In this document: piece by piece, positions 33,475 to 41,383 of the stretch
Layout of the letters: the number at the start of each line of letters is the position of its first letter
Numbering within the stretch: the stretch's first letter is position 1
NCBI GenBank assembly: GCA_039030555.1
Contig: JBCCDY010000003.1
Span: 186,001-250,000, forward strand
Length of the DNA: 64,000 nucleotides
Reading direction: 5' to 3'
Source: JBCCDY01 sp039030555
GTDB taxonomy: Bacteria; Bacteroidota; Bacteroidia; Cytophagales; Cyclobacteriaceae
The notes under the pieces: generated by a model
The model's database searches: none
What the model was told of the DNA's origin: nothing
What the model saw: only the letters and a program-made list of their open reading frames with translations
Program-made: the position numbers and the translations under genes

Positions 33475-34414
33475 CTAGCTTCAATTGGAAGGTTTTTTTC
33501 CTCGTTTCAATACCGCACATCCTTTTTTTGAATGAAGCTAGACCTTCATTGGTCTTTTCTCCAAGCATAGAGGTACCTAAGTCAATATAGTCCCACCCTT
33601 GTTCCTGACCTGTTTTATAAAGTGAGATCAATAAATACACCATAGGACTGAGCGAGTTGTATTCAGGGTTTGAAGCTGGGAGGAAATAATAGAAAACATC
33701 TTTTTTTACCATAACTCCAATGCAAACAGCATAAGGCTCTTCGCCATTTGAAACTGAAAATATTTTATAAAATTCAGGATAGATCTGGAAATATGTTTTT
33801 AGTTCTTCCAACGAAATTGACACATTGTGATTTCTGTTCTTCCTACACTTCAATACAAACCTGTATACTTCCTCTAGTTTACTTCCAGGCTCTTCTCTAA
33901 ATATCAGATCAGATTTATCTGCGATTCTAAGTCTTCTCTTTTCGCTTTTATGAATATTATCCGATAAAGGCTCACGGTTTATTTGAAGATGATGATTAAT
34001 GCTGTCTCCAATCACCTCAAACCCATTCGATATTAGACTAGACTCTACTTTTTCTGCTTCAGGGCTGTAAATGGGAACTTTATGATTGACGATTACTTCA
34101 TCAATCTCCCATTTTGAGACTTCTCTAATTAGGATTCTGATGCATTCACTTATATTGCTTTCTGAAATATCTCTGTTCCATTCAAAAGAGCCAAACGGTA
34201 GCTTGGGAAGGCTAATTAATTTTCTATTTTCTTTTACAAAGTGAATTTTCCCGTAAAGCTTTGAATTCTTAAGCTCAAAAGTGAAAGCCTCTATTTCCGA
34301 ATACTTCAACTCCAAAAGACGTCTGGAATTATAAATACAAAAGTCTTTTTCAAGAGGCTCAGGAACTGTATTAAGGTTCCCCAAATGACTAAGTTTCCAA
34401 TCTTTTGCACTCAT
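33467..34414 (-). CDS. GNAT/FemAB-like acyltransferase
   Basis: A 315-residue protein with the tandem-GNAT layout of FemAB/BioF2-like acetyltransferases. The second half contains ISLEELKTYFQIYPEFYKIF, PYAVCIGVMVKKDVFYYFLPASNPEYNSLSPMVYLL and YIDLGTS, the usual strand-helix order. No firm catalytic residue can be named. Family members acylate amino sugars or peptides, so co-translation with the GT2 gene suggests modification of a sugar, for example N-acylation (inference). Confidence 0.7.
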   Translation of the reverse strand: MSAKDWKLSHLGNLNTVPEPLEKDFCIYNSRRLLELKYSEIEAFTFELKNSKLYGKIHFVKENRKLISLPKLPFGSFEWNRDISESNISECIRILIREVSKWEIDEVIVNHKVPIYSPEAEKVESSLISNGFEVIGDSINHHLQINREPLSDNIHKSEKRRLRIADKSDLIFREEPGSKLEEVYRFVLKCRKNRNHNVSISLEELKTYFQIYPEFYKIFSVSNGEEPYAVCIGVMVKKDVFYYFLPASNPEYNSLSPMVYLLISLYKTGQEQGWDYIDLGTSMLGEKTNEGLASFKKRMCGIETRKKTFQLKLDE

Positions 34415-34466
34415 ATAGCTTATTATTAGCTAAAACTACGATATTTCAGTCCTCATACCGTTGTGA

Positions 34467-35348
34467 ATGATATACCTTTTACTCAGCATAATTTTACATG
34501 TTGCAATCTTCCTGATATTTAGGTTTTACGCGATCTATAAAATAGATCGCCTGGGTGCAATTATTGTAAATTATATAGTCTGCGTTTTAACAGGCTTAAT
34601 CTTTTTACGAGACTTCGCTAAAATTTCCTCCGTAGGTTTTGAAACTCCCTGGATTCCATGGGCTATTGCAACAGGAGCATTATTTGTATTCACCTTTAAT
34701 CTAATGGCTTATTGTACTCAGGTATTTAGTGTCACCGTTTCATCGGTATCGAGTAAAATTGCCCTGGTGATTCCTGTGGTATTTAGTCTTTTTATACTGA
34801 AAATCGGTGTCGAAGGATTTACGTTATTCAATTACATCGGAATACTGCTTGCACTCTCAGCGGTAGTTTTAACTTCTTACCAAGAAAATAAGGAAAATAT
34901 ACATGTAAGTGGATTAATTAAGTGGCTAGTTCCCTTAGGAGTTTTCGTTTTCAGTGGGTTTATCGATGTAATACTGAATTATGCAAATTATGCTATGATC
35001 CCCTCAGAAGAAGAGAAGGTATATCCCATTTTTGCTTTTTTATCTGCAGCAATATTTGGCTTGGTAGCATTATTGATTAGAAGAAAAAAAGTAGGAATAA
35101 GATCAGTCATAGCAGGTATCATATTGGGGATTCCTAATTATTTTTCCATTTATTTCCTTTTAAAAGCATTATCTTCATTCGAGAATAACGGCGCTGTTTT
35201 ATACCCGTTCCTGAATATTGGAATAATTCTGACTTCTGCACTTTTCAGCGTCATTCTGTTTAAAGAACGACTTTCTGGAATAAATAAACTAGGCCTTCTT
35301 TTTGCAGTTATAGCAATAATATTGATCTCCTTCGGGGGATTTTTGTAA
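34467..35348 (+). CDS. DMT superfamily (EamA-like) transporter
   Basis: A 293-residue membrane protein with about ten helices in two similar halves. SVTVSSVSSKIALVIPVVFSL (about residue 90) and SFENNGAVLYPFLNIGIILTSALFSVILFKERL (about 235-268) are the corresponding EamA-type segments. It probably exports or imports a small metabolite; the substrate is unknown. It is divergent from the GNAT/FemAB-like gene and nine bases upstream of the next gene on its strand. Confidence 0.85.
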   Translation: MIYLLLSIILHVAIFLIFRFYAIYKIDRLGAIIVNYIVCVLTGLIFLRDFAKISSVGFETPWIPWAIATGALFVFTFNLMAYCTQVFSVTVSSVSSKIALVIPVVFSLFILKIGVEGFTLFNYIGILLALSAVVLTSYQENKENIHVSGLIKWLVPLGVFVFSGFIDVILNYANYAMIPSEEEKVYPIFAFLSAAIFGLVALLIRRKKVGIRSVIAGIILGIPNYFSIYFLLKALSSFENNGAVLYPFLNIGIILTSALFSVILFKERLSGINKLGLLFAVIAIILISFGGFL

Positions 35349-35356
35349 TTCTTTTT

Positions 35357-36469
35357 ATGGATAAGATTATTTACCTGGCTTTTTGCTTTACCAGCTTTTT
35401 TGCAAATGCCCAATTCAAAGAAAGCTCGACTAAAGATCTTGTTATCGAAGCAACAAGTAGTATTTATAATCTTGAGTTCGACCATGCAGATTCTATTATT
35501 AAAATCATTGAGCCCACTTATTCCAACCACCCGGGCCTTTATTTATTAAAAGCCCTTGACCTAACCTGGAAAAATTGGCCTTTATCTTCAGAAAATGAAG
35601 CTTTTGAAACGATTACTAAACAACTTCAACATGCTTCAGACTTATGCGATAGTTTACTTGAGATTGATGAAAACGATCCGGAAGCAATATTTATGGCCCT
35701 ATCGAGCCATGGTCTTTTAGTTCAGTATTATGCTGATGATGGCTCTTATCTCAAGTCTGTTGGTTCAGCGAGGGCTGCATATCGTTTTATAAAAGAGGGC
35801 TTTGAGCTTAAGGAAGAATTTGTAGATTTTTATTTCAGCACCGGCTTGTATAACTATTACGTTGAACAATATCCCGACTCACACCCTATTTACAGGCCAT
35901 TGATGTGGTTTTTTAAAAATGGTGATAAAGAGAAAGGTATCGAACAAATGGAGTATGCAGCAAAGCATGCTGAACTTTCCAGCGTAGAGGCACACATCAA
36001 TCTTACTTATGTCTATTTAAGATATCTTGATTCACCGCTTGATGCACTTCGGCATACGAGCTATCTCGTAGAAACCTACCCAAATAATTTATTCTTCAGG
36101 GGGCTACATACGGAAGCACTTTCAGCTAACAATCGTTTCGAAGAAATGGTTGATCATAGTAATCTTCTAAAAAAATCAGATATCCATATTTTTAAGTATA
36201 CAGGTTTTCTATTTGGAGGGGAAGTGTATGAGAAATATCAGAAGGATCACACAAAGGCTGAATTGCATTATCAAAAATTTATTGATAATGTAAAGTCCAA
36301 GAATAAGCAGGTTGAAGATTACATATCAATGGCTTATAATGGGCTTGCCAGAATATATTTAAGTAAAAACGATAAAGAGCAGGCAAAAAAATATGCAAAA
36401 TTGGGATCCAAGTATGCGTATTATGATCGTACCGAGAAAGAAAGCGAAAGAATTCTCGATTCCATTTAA
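35357..36469 (+). CDS. Secreted tetratricopeptide-like protein, hypothetical
   Basis: A 370-residue protein with an N-terminal signal peptide (hydrophobic to about residue 16, then FANAQF). The remainder is helical with TPR-like pairs, for example HPGLYLLKALDLTWKNWP, LDALRHTSYLVETYPNNLFF and a C-terminal YISMAYNGLARIYLSKNDKEQAKKYA. It would act as a periplasmic or surface scaffold. It overlaps the YigZ gene by one base, so the DMT, TPR and YigZ genes form an operon. No specific function is indicated. Confidence 0.8.
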   Translation: MDKIIYLAFCFTSFFANAQFKESSTKDLVIEATSSIYNLEFDHADSIIKIIEPTYSNHPGLYLLKALDLTWKNWPLSSENEAFETITKQLQHASDLCDSLLEIDENDPEAIFMALSSHGLLVQYYADDGSYLKSVGSARAAYRFIKEGFELKEEFVDFYFSTGLYNYYVEQYPDSHPIYRPLMWFFKNGDKEKGIEQMEYAAKHAELSSVEAHINLTYVYLRYLDSPLDALRHTSYLVETYPNNLFFRGLHTEALSANNRFEEMVDHSNLLKKSDIHIFKYTGFLFGGEVYEKYQKDHTKAELHYQKFIDNVKSKNKQVEDYISMAYNGLARIYLSKNDKEQAKKYAKLGSKYAYYDRTEKESERILDSI

Positions 36470-37062
36470 TGTTTGAAGAAAGAGATTGGTTTTATACGAT
36501 TTCTAAAAAATCTGAAGGAGAGTACAAAGAAAGGGGAAGTCGTTTTATATCATTTGCGTTTCCAGTAAATGATGAAAACGAAATAAAGGAGAAACTTGAT
36601 TTACTTAGAAAGGATTATAAAGATGCCAGGCACCAATGTTATGCCTATAGGCTTGGAATAAACGGAGAAAGCTTCCGGGCAAATGATGATGGGGAGCCCA
36701 GCAATTCTGCAGGAAATCCGATTTTAGGACAAATCAAATCAGCAGGTCTCACGAATACTCTGGTTGTGGTCGTTCGCTATTTTGGAGGAACGAAGTTGGG
36801 TGTTGGTGGATTGGTCAATGCGTATAGAACAGCGGCAAATGAATCCATTCAAGCTAATTCAATCGTTAAGAAATACGTAACAGAACAAATAGAAATTAGC
36901 TTTGATTACGATGATACTAATACTATCCAAAGGATCATTAATCAATTTGATTTGAGTATTGAAGAACAAAAATTTGACATGAAATGCTCCATGAGACTTT
37001 CAGGCAGAAAGAATAATGCTGAGGAATTTAAAAAAGCTCTGAGTAACTTTATATCATTTTAA
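36469..37062 (+). CDS. YigZ/IMPACT family protein
   Basis: A 197-residue protein of the YigZ/IMPACT family: GSRFISFAFPV, ARHQCYAYRLG, RANDDGEPSNSAGNPILGQI and NTLVVVVRYFGGTKLGVGGLVNAYR are all signature segments, followed by a small C-terminal domain. Family members bind ribosomes or modulate translation; the bacterial function is not settled. It is the last gene of its operon and converges on the exonuclease gene. Confidence 0.94.
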   Translation: MFEERDWFYTISKKSEGEYKERGSRFISFAFPVNDENEIKEKLDLLRKDYKDARHQCYAYRLGINGESFRANDDGEPSNSAGNPILGQIKSAGLTNTLVVVVRYFGGTKLGVGGLVNAYRTAANESIQANSIVKKYVTEQIEISFDYDDTNTIQRIINQFDLSIEEQKFDMKCSMRLSGRKNNAEEFKKALSNFISF

Positions 37063-37080
37063 AAATGGGGCTTGTTATAC

Positions 37081-37659
37081 TTAAATCTTGCCTTCTTCAA
37101 GTAGCTTCATAAACAACAATCGGCTTACCCAGGCATCTGTGGCAGCATAATCGATTTGAGCTTTGGATAAGGTATGCTTTTCCCAGTCGGAAACCTGCTG
37201 ACGCTTTGAGATACGGCTGTCTAAAATCATTGCTGAAAGATTACGCATCCCAATTTTTTTGAAGCCGATTTTTGGAGCTTCCTCGTTCAAGTCTATAAAA
37301 CCCTCGGGTTCGAACTTTATGAGCTGCTTTAGCTCTCTTATGTCATCTCTTAATCCGATGCCGATTTTCAATAATTCCTCCGCTTCGAAAATAGGTTTCA
37401 GGTCTTTGAAATCAGTGAGCATATTCAGACGAAACAAAAAGACTTTATCTGAAGTAGCGATTTGTAATAAGGCCACAGGATGATAGACACCTTTTTTAAA
37501 AGCAGGCTTTGTTTCTGTATCAATACCAATAATTTCTTCTTCAAGTATTTCATCGGTACACGATCTTACATCCTTGCTCTTTTCAATAAATACAATTTCC
37601 CCTTCGTACTTGAGTACCGGCAGGCTACTTATAGAATCTTTTTCAATATCGAACAGCAC
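37081..37659 (-). CDS. 3'-5' exonuclease, RNase D/DEDDy type
   Basis: A 192-residue stand-alone exonuclease domain. IIGIDTETKPAF supplies the DE metal ligands, IGIGLRDDIRELKQL the third acidic residue, and YAATDAWVSRLL the DEDDy tyrosine and aspartate. It lacks HRDC or other domains, so it resembles small RNase-D-like proteins common in Bacteroidota. It probably degrades or trims RNA or DNA 3' ends. It follows the antiporter gene by two bases. Confidence 0.93.
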   Translation of the reverse strand: MLFDIEKDSISSLPVLKYEGEIVFIEKSKDVRSCTDEILEEEIIGIDTETKPAFKKGVYHPVALLQIATSDKVFLFRLNMLTDFKDLKPIFEAEELLKIGIGLRDDIRELKQLIKFEPEGFIDLNEEAPKIGFKKIGMRNLSAMILDSRISKRQQVSDWEKHTLSKAQIDYAATDAWVSRLLFMKLLEEGKI

Positions 37660-37661
37660 AA

Positions 37662-39101
37662 CTACTTTTTAAGGCGGGCGATCTTGATTCCTGCATAGGC
37701 AAAAAAGATCGTCATAAATGGACTTATAATATTAAAAAAACAAAATGGCAGATAGGTAAAAGTCGAGATGCCGAGTACCCCCGATTGATAAGCACCGCAG
37801 GTATTCCATGGAATCAATACTGAAGTAACCGTTCCGGAATCCTCTAGTGTCCGACTTAAGTTCTGAGGCGCGAGTCCTCTTTCACGATAAATGTTAGAAT
37901 ACATTTTACCGGGGACTACTATTGCAAGGTATTGATCGGAAGCGGTAAGGTTGAAGAATATACAGGTAGCCGCTGTAGAGGATACAAGAGACCCAGTACT
38001 GTTAGCCCAACCGATTATCACTTGAGTAATTGTTTTGAGCATACCACCAACTTCCATTACGCCTCCAAAGATCATCGCGCAGATTATCAACCATACGGTG
38101 TTCATCATTCCAAACATTCCGCCTGTATTTAGCAGTTTGTTCACAGTCTCATTTTCAGTGACTACGCTAATATCCGTATACAAAGATTTCAAAACTGCGG
38201 TATACCCTGCTTTAACTGCATTATTGTATACTCCGGATACGTTTTCGATCACTTCGCCCTGAAATACCAAAGCGAATACGGCTCCTAACAGTGTGCCTAT
38301 AAAAAGTGCTGGCAATGCAGCCACTCTTTTTATGATTAATAAAATCACGCAGGTTGGTACCAGAAACAACGCAAGATTGATGTTAAAGGCACGATCTATG
38401 GCTCCTAAAACCAAATTTATATCCTGTATTTCTCCACTGGGCTCAATCGTAAATCCTATGATTAGAAAAATGATCAAAGCAATAATGATTGAAGGAACGG
38501 TGGTGATGGTCATATACCGAATATGTGTTATCAGGTCAGTACCTGACATAGCTGGAGCCAGGTTAGTAGTATCGGAAAGAGGGGACATTTTATCACCAAA
38601 ATAAGCCCCTGATATAATAGCACCGGCAATCATACCAGCATCAAATCCCAGAACTTTTCCTATAGCGAGCAGAGCTACTCCTACGGTTGCAATTGTTGAC
38701 CAGCTGCTGCCAGTTGCAAGAGACACTATAGCACTGATAATACAAGCAGCAAATAAAAATATGGAGGGGTCAAGGATTTTTAAACCATAATAAATCATGG
38801 CCGGAACTACTCCACTAAGCAACCATGTACCTGCTAAAGAACCAATGATCAATAAGATGAGGATAGCTCCCATTGCAGAAGTAATGCTCTGTATGATTCC
38901 ATCTAATATTTTTTTCCAGGCCAACCCCTTGAAATAAATGATAAATCCAGCTAGAGCTGCTGCCATAAGCAAGGAGATTTGGTTTGGGCCGTAGGTAGCG
39001 TCATCACTAAAAATGATCACATTGAGAGCGAGTAGAAAAACAAGGAAGATAATCGGTATTAGGGAAATAATTAGGCTTGGCCGAACCTCGGAATCACTCA
39101 T
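37662..39101 (-). CDS. nhaC: NhaC family Na+/H+ antiporter
   Basis: A membrane antiporter of about 479 residues with 11-12 helices. LATGSSWSTIATVGVALLAIGKVLG, GAIISGAYFGDKMSPLSDTTNLAPAMSG and FFNLTASDQYLAIVVPGKMY carry the conserved polar residues of the NhaC family. It exchanges sodium for protons, in line with a marine lifestyle. The ATG at 39101 is preferred; an upstream in-frame ATG at 39158 would add 19 residues overlapping the FAD oxidoreductase gene. Confidence 0.92.
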   Translation of the reverse strand: MSDSEVRPSLIISLIPIIFLVFLLALNVIIFSDDATYGPNQISLLMAAALAGFIIYFKGLAWKKILDGIIQSITSAMGAILILLIIGSLAGTWLLSGVVPAMIYYGLKILDPSIFLFAACIISAIVSLATGSSWSTIATVGVALLAIGKVLGFDAGMIAGAIISGAYFGDKMSPLSDTTNLAPAMSGTDLITHIRYMTITTVPSIIIALIIFLIIGFTIEPSGEIQDINLVLGAIDRAFNINLALFLVPTCVILLIIKRVAALPALFIGTLLGAVFALVFQGEVIENVSGVYNNAVKAGYTAVLKSLYTDISVVTENETVNKLLNTGGMFGMMNTVWLIICAMIFGGVMEVGGMLKTITQVIIGWANSTGSLVSSTAATCIFFNLTASDQYLAIVVPGKMYSNIYRERGLAPQNLSRTLEDSGTVTSVLIPWNTCGAYQSGVLGISTFTYLPFCFFNIISPFMTIFFAYAGIKIARLKK

Positions 39102-39144
39102 TAAATAATCGAAATACGAGAAAAATAAACACCTAATATAAGGA

Positions 39145-40278
39145 TTATCTAATAACATGCTCGGCCAGCTCTTCGCCGACTAATGCTCCTATAGCTACGC
39201 CCATACCCCCCAAAGCTACACCTACTGCAATATTATTAGAGTATGTTTTAAGTATAGGCCTTTTATGATCGGAGAAACCCATAATTCCAGACCAAACCAT
39301 GTCTATCTCAGTCGTTGTATTAGGTAGAATATTATCATGTAGGTCTGACTTTAGTCTTTCAAAGATTTTTTGATTGATATCCAAGGAAGTGGTTTTTTCA
39401 TTTTCAAAGTCCAGTTTTCTTCCACCCCCTAACAAAATTCTGTTCTCAATATTCCTGAAATAAAAGAAGCCTTCGTCGTAGTGAAAGCTCCCTTTGATCC
39501 TTAGATTTTTTATTGGTTTGGTAACCAATACCGTTCCTCTGGCAGGTTGCACATCTATCTCGGTAATGAGCTTTTGTACAAACCCATTTGTACAAACAGC
39601 CACTTTATTTGCTTTAAATAAATGCTGTGAGTTATCCGAACTACAGAGCAATTCAACAAAAGAGCTTTTATCTTCCAGTTTTTCAACCGAACATCCGGAA
39701 TGTAGAGTTATATCATTTTGATGAACTATCTGCATTAGCCTTTTAATGAGCTTTCCGGTATTTAACTGTCCTTCAAAAGTATTTTTAACCAGGCTTTCAA
39801 CATAGTCCTTATTTATACCGAAAGAGTCGATCAAAGAATTAGAATTTATGTAAACCCTTTCTTTAAAGATCGGATGTAAGAGTTCATTCAAGAAGTCCAG
39901 TTTTTCCTTATCGAACTTTATGCTTTTAGGTATTATTTCGAAGCCACCTAGATTTTCATAATCGATTTTGTGATCCCCTGTGAGTTCACGAAGTTTCCGG
40001 AGTCCTTCCCATCTTCTGGTTACTAAATCTAAAACATCCTCTTTTTTATGTTTAGAAAGATCAGACCATAATTCCGTAGGGCTTCCAAAACAGGCAAAGC
40101 CCGCATTTTTTGTACTGGCGCCAGAAGGTAAAAGTCCTTTTTCGAGTATCGCAATAGAAGCTTTTCTATATTTTTTCCTGAGGTTGATAGCCGTAGTTAA
40201 ACCTACAATCCCTGCCCCAATGACGATAAAATCGAATTTGAGCAGGTGCTCTCTTTCCCAAAAGCTAGTTGTACTCAT
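39145..40278 (-). CDS. FAD-dependent oxidoreductase (DAO family)
   Basis: A 377-residue flavoprotein. The dinucleotide fold starts DFIVIGAGIVGLTTAINL (GxGxxG at 21-26), SGASTKNAGFACFGSP follows near residue 53, and the C-terminal GVALGGMGVAIGALVGEELA closes the FAD site. It belongs with D-amino-acid or glycine oxidase/DadA-like enzymes; the substrate is probably an amine or amino acid. It is divergent from the DUF4442 gene, with a perfect palindrome between them. Confidence 0.9.
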   Translation of the reverse strand: MSTTSFWEREHLLKFDFIVIGAGIVGLTTAINLRKKYRKASIAILEKGLLPSGASTKNAGFACFGSPTELWSDLSKHKKEDVLDLVTRRWEGLRKLRELTGDHKIDYENLGGFEIIPKSIKFDKEKLDFLNELLHPIFKERVYINSNSLIDSFGINKDYVESLVKNTFEGQLNTGKLIKRLMQIVHQNDITLHSGCSVEKLEDKSSFVELLCSSDNSQHLFKANKVAVCTNGFVQKLITEIDVQPARGTVLVTKPIKNLRIKGSFHYDEGFFYFRNIENRILLGGGRKLDFENEKTTSLDINQKIFERLKSDLHDNILPNTTTEIDMVWSGIMGFSDHKRPILKTYSNNIAVGVALGGMGVAIGALVGEELAEHVIR

Positions 40279-40305
40279 TAGGGTCTTTCAGATTACACAC
40301 TTATT

Positions 40306-40321
40306 TTACTTAATTAAGTAA
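40306..40321. promoter_or_regulatory. Perfect 16-base palindrome between divergent genes
   Basis: TTACTTAATTAAGTAA is a perfect palindrome 28 bases upstream of the FAD oxidoreductase start and 8 bases upstream of the DUF4442 ATG. It has no T-run on either side and could be an operator for either or both genes; chance is possible in such AT-rich sequence. Confidence 0.4.
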
Positions 40322-40328
40322 CAGAATT

Positions 40329-40838
40329 ATGCTAAATCCTGAAAAATTAGTTGAAAAAGCACGTACATCAAGCTTTTATCTATGGCTGTTCAATCGTGCA
40401 ACCGAAAGATTAATACCTTTTAATAAGCCACATGGCTTTAAAATCTCAGAACTCAATGAAAACAGCATTAGAACGTTTTTACCATATAAAAGACGTAATC
40501 TCAACCACATAAAAGGGATTCATGCGTGTGCGCTTGCAACACTTTCGGAATTTACAACGGGCGCGTTACTTTTAACAGGTCTTCCTTCCAACAAATACAG
40601 GATCATTTTACAAAATCTAGAAATAAAATACTTCTATCAGGCTAAAAAACCAGTTAAAGCATTCTTCGAAATCACGCCGAAATGGGTCGAAGAGAATATT
40701 ATAAAACCATTAAATGAAAATGATTCTACCGTGGTTAAGTGTGTTATCGAAATACAGGATGTTGATGGTAATCATATATCAACAGCGAATGTCTATTGGC
40801 AGCTAAAGGAATGGGCAAAAGTAAAGACTCGTGTATAG
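40329..40838 (+). CDS. DUF4442 hotdog-fold protein
   Basis: A 169-residue protein of the DUF4442 family, a hotdog-fold group related to acyl-CoA thioesterases. The FKISELNENSIRTFLPYKRRNLNHIKGIHACALATLSEFTTGALLL segment matches the family's central helix with the conserved NH...H pattern. It may hydrolyse or bind acyl thioesters; no substrate is known. It starts a forward run of genes that continues with the Mpo1-like protein. Confidence 0.87.
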   Translation: MLNPEKLVEKARTSSFYLWLFNRATERLIPFNKPHGFKISELNENSIRTFLPYKRRNLNHIKGIHACALATLSEFTTGALLLTGLPSNKYRIILQNLEIKYFYQAKKPVKAFFEITPKWVEENIIKPLNENDSTVVKCVIEIQDVDGNHISTANVYWQLKEWAKVKTRV

Positions 40839-40881
40839 GTCTGTTAATTTGTATATTAGATAGATCAACAACATTTAACAG

Positions 40882-41361
40882 ATGAGAAAAATAGATCAAC
40901 TTTTAAGTGAGTATGGGGAAAGCCACCAAAATCCAACCAATAAATTAATACATTGGGTGTGTGTCCCTGCTATATTCTTTAGTGTGATAGGGTTAATCTG
41001 GTCCATTCCTTCGGGCTTTTTAAACCAAATCACTGGAGTTTATTCGCCTTTTATTAACTGGGCTACCATAGTTGGGGTTCTTGCCCTGTTATATTATTTC
41101 AGCCTTTCAAAGCCTCTTTTTATGGCTATGGTATTTGTGATGCTGGTCTTTTTTTCTTTGTCTAATTTTATTGATCAGAGTGAGTCCTTATCCTTGTTTT
41201 TAGTATCCGTATCAGTGTTTATTATTTCGTGGATAGTTCAATTCTACGGACATAAGATTGAAGGTAAAAAACCATCCTTTTTTAAAGATGTTCAATTTCT
41301 GTTGATAGGTCCATTATGGCTAACACATTTTATTTTCAAAAAATTAGGGCTTTCATACTGA
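40882..41361 (+). CDS. Mpo1-like (DUF962) membrane protein
   Basis: A 159-residue membrane protein beginning with the diagnostic LLSEYGESHQNPTNKLIHWVCVPAIFFSVIGLIW, four to five helices, and the C-terminal IVQFYGHKIEGKKPSFFKDVQFLLIGPLWL. Yeast Mpo1 is a dioxygenase acting on 2-hydroxy fatty acids, and the His residues H17 and H25 and the QFYGHKIEGKKP motif are kept. The bacterial role is unproven. It lies 23 bases before the histidine kinase. Confidence 0.9.
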   Translation: MRKIDQLLSEYGESHQNPTNKLIHWVCVPAIFFSVIGLIWSIPSGFLNQITGVYSPFINWATIVGVLALLYYFSLSKPLFMAMVFVMLVFFSLSNFIDQSESLSLFLVSVSVFIISWIVQFYGHKIEGKKPSFFKDVQFLLIGPLWLTHFIFKKLGLSY

Positions 41362-41383
41362 TCTGAGATCCTTAAACTCAGAA

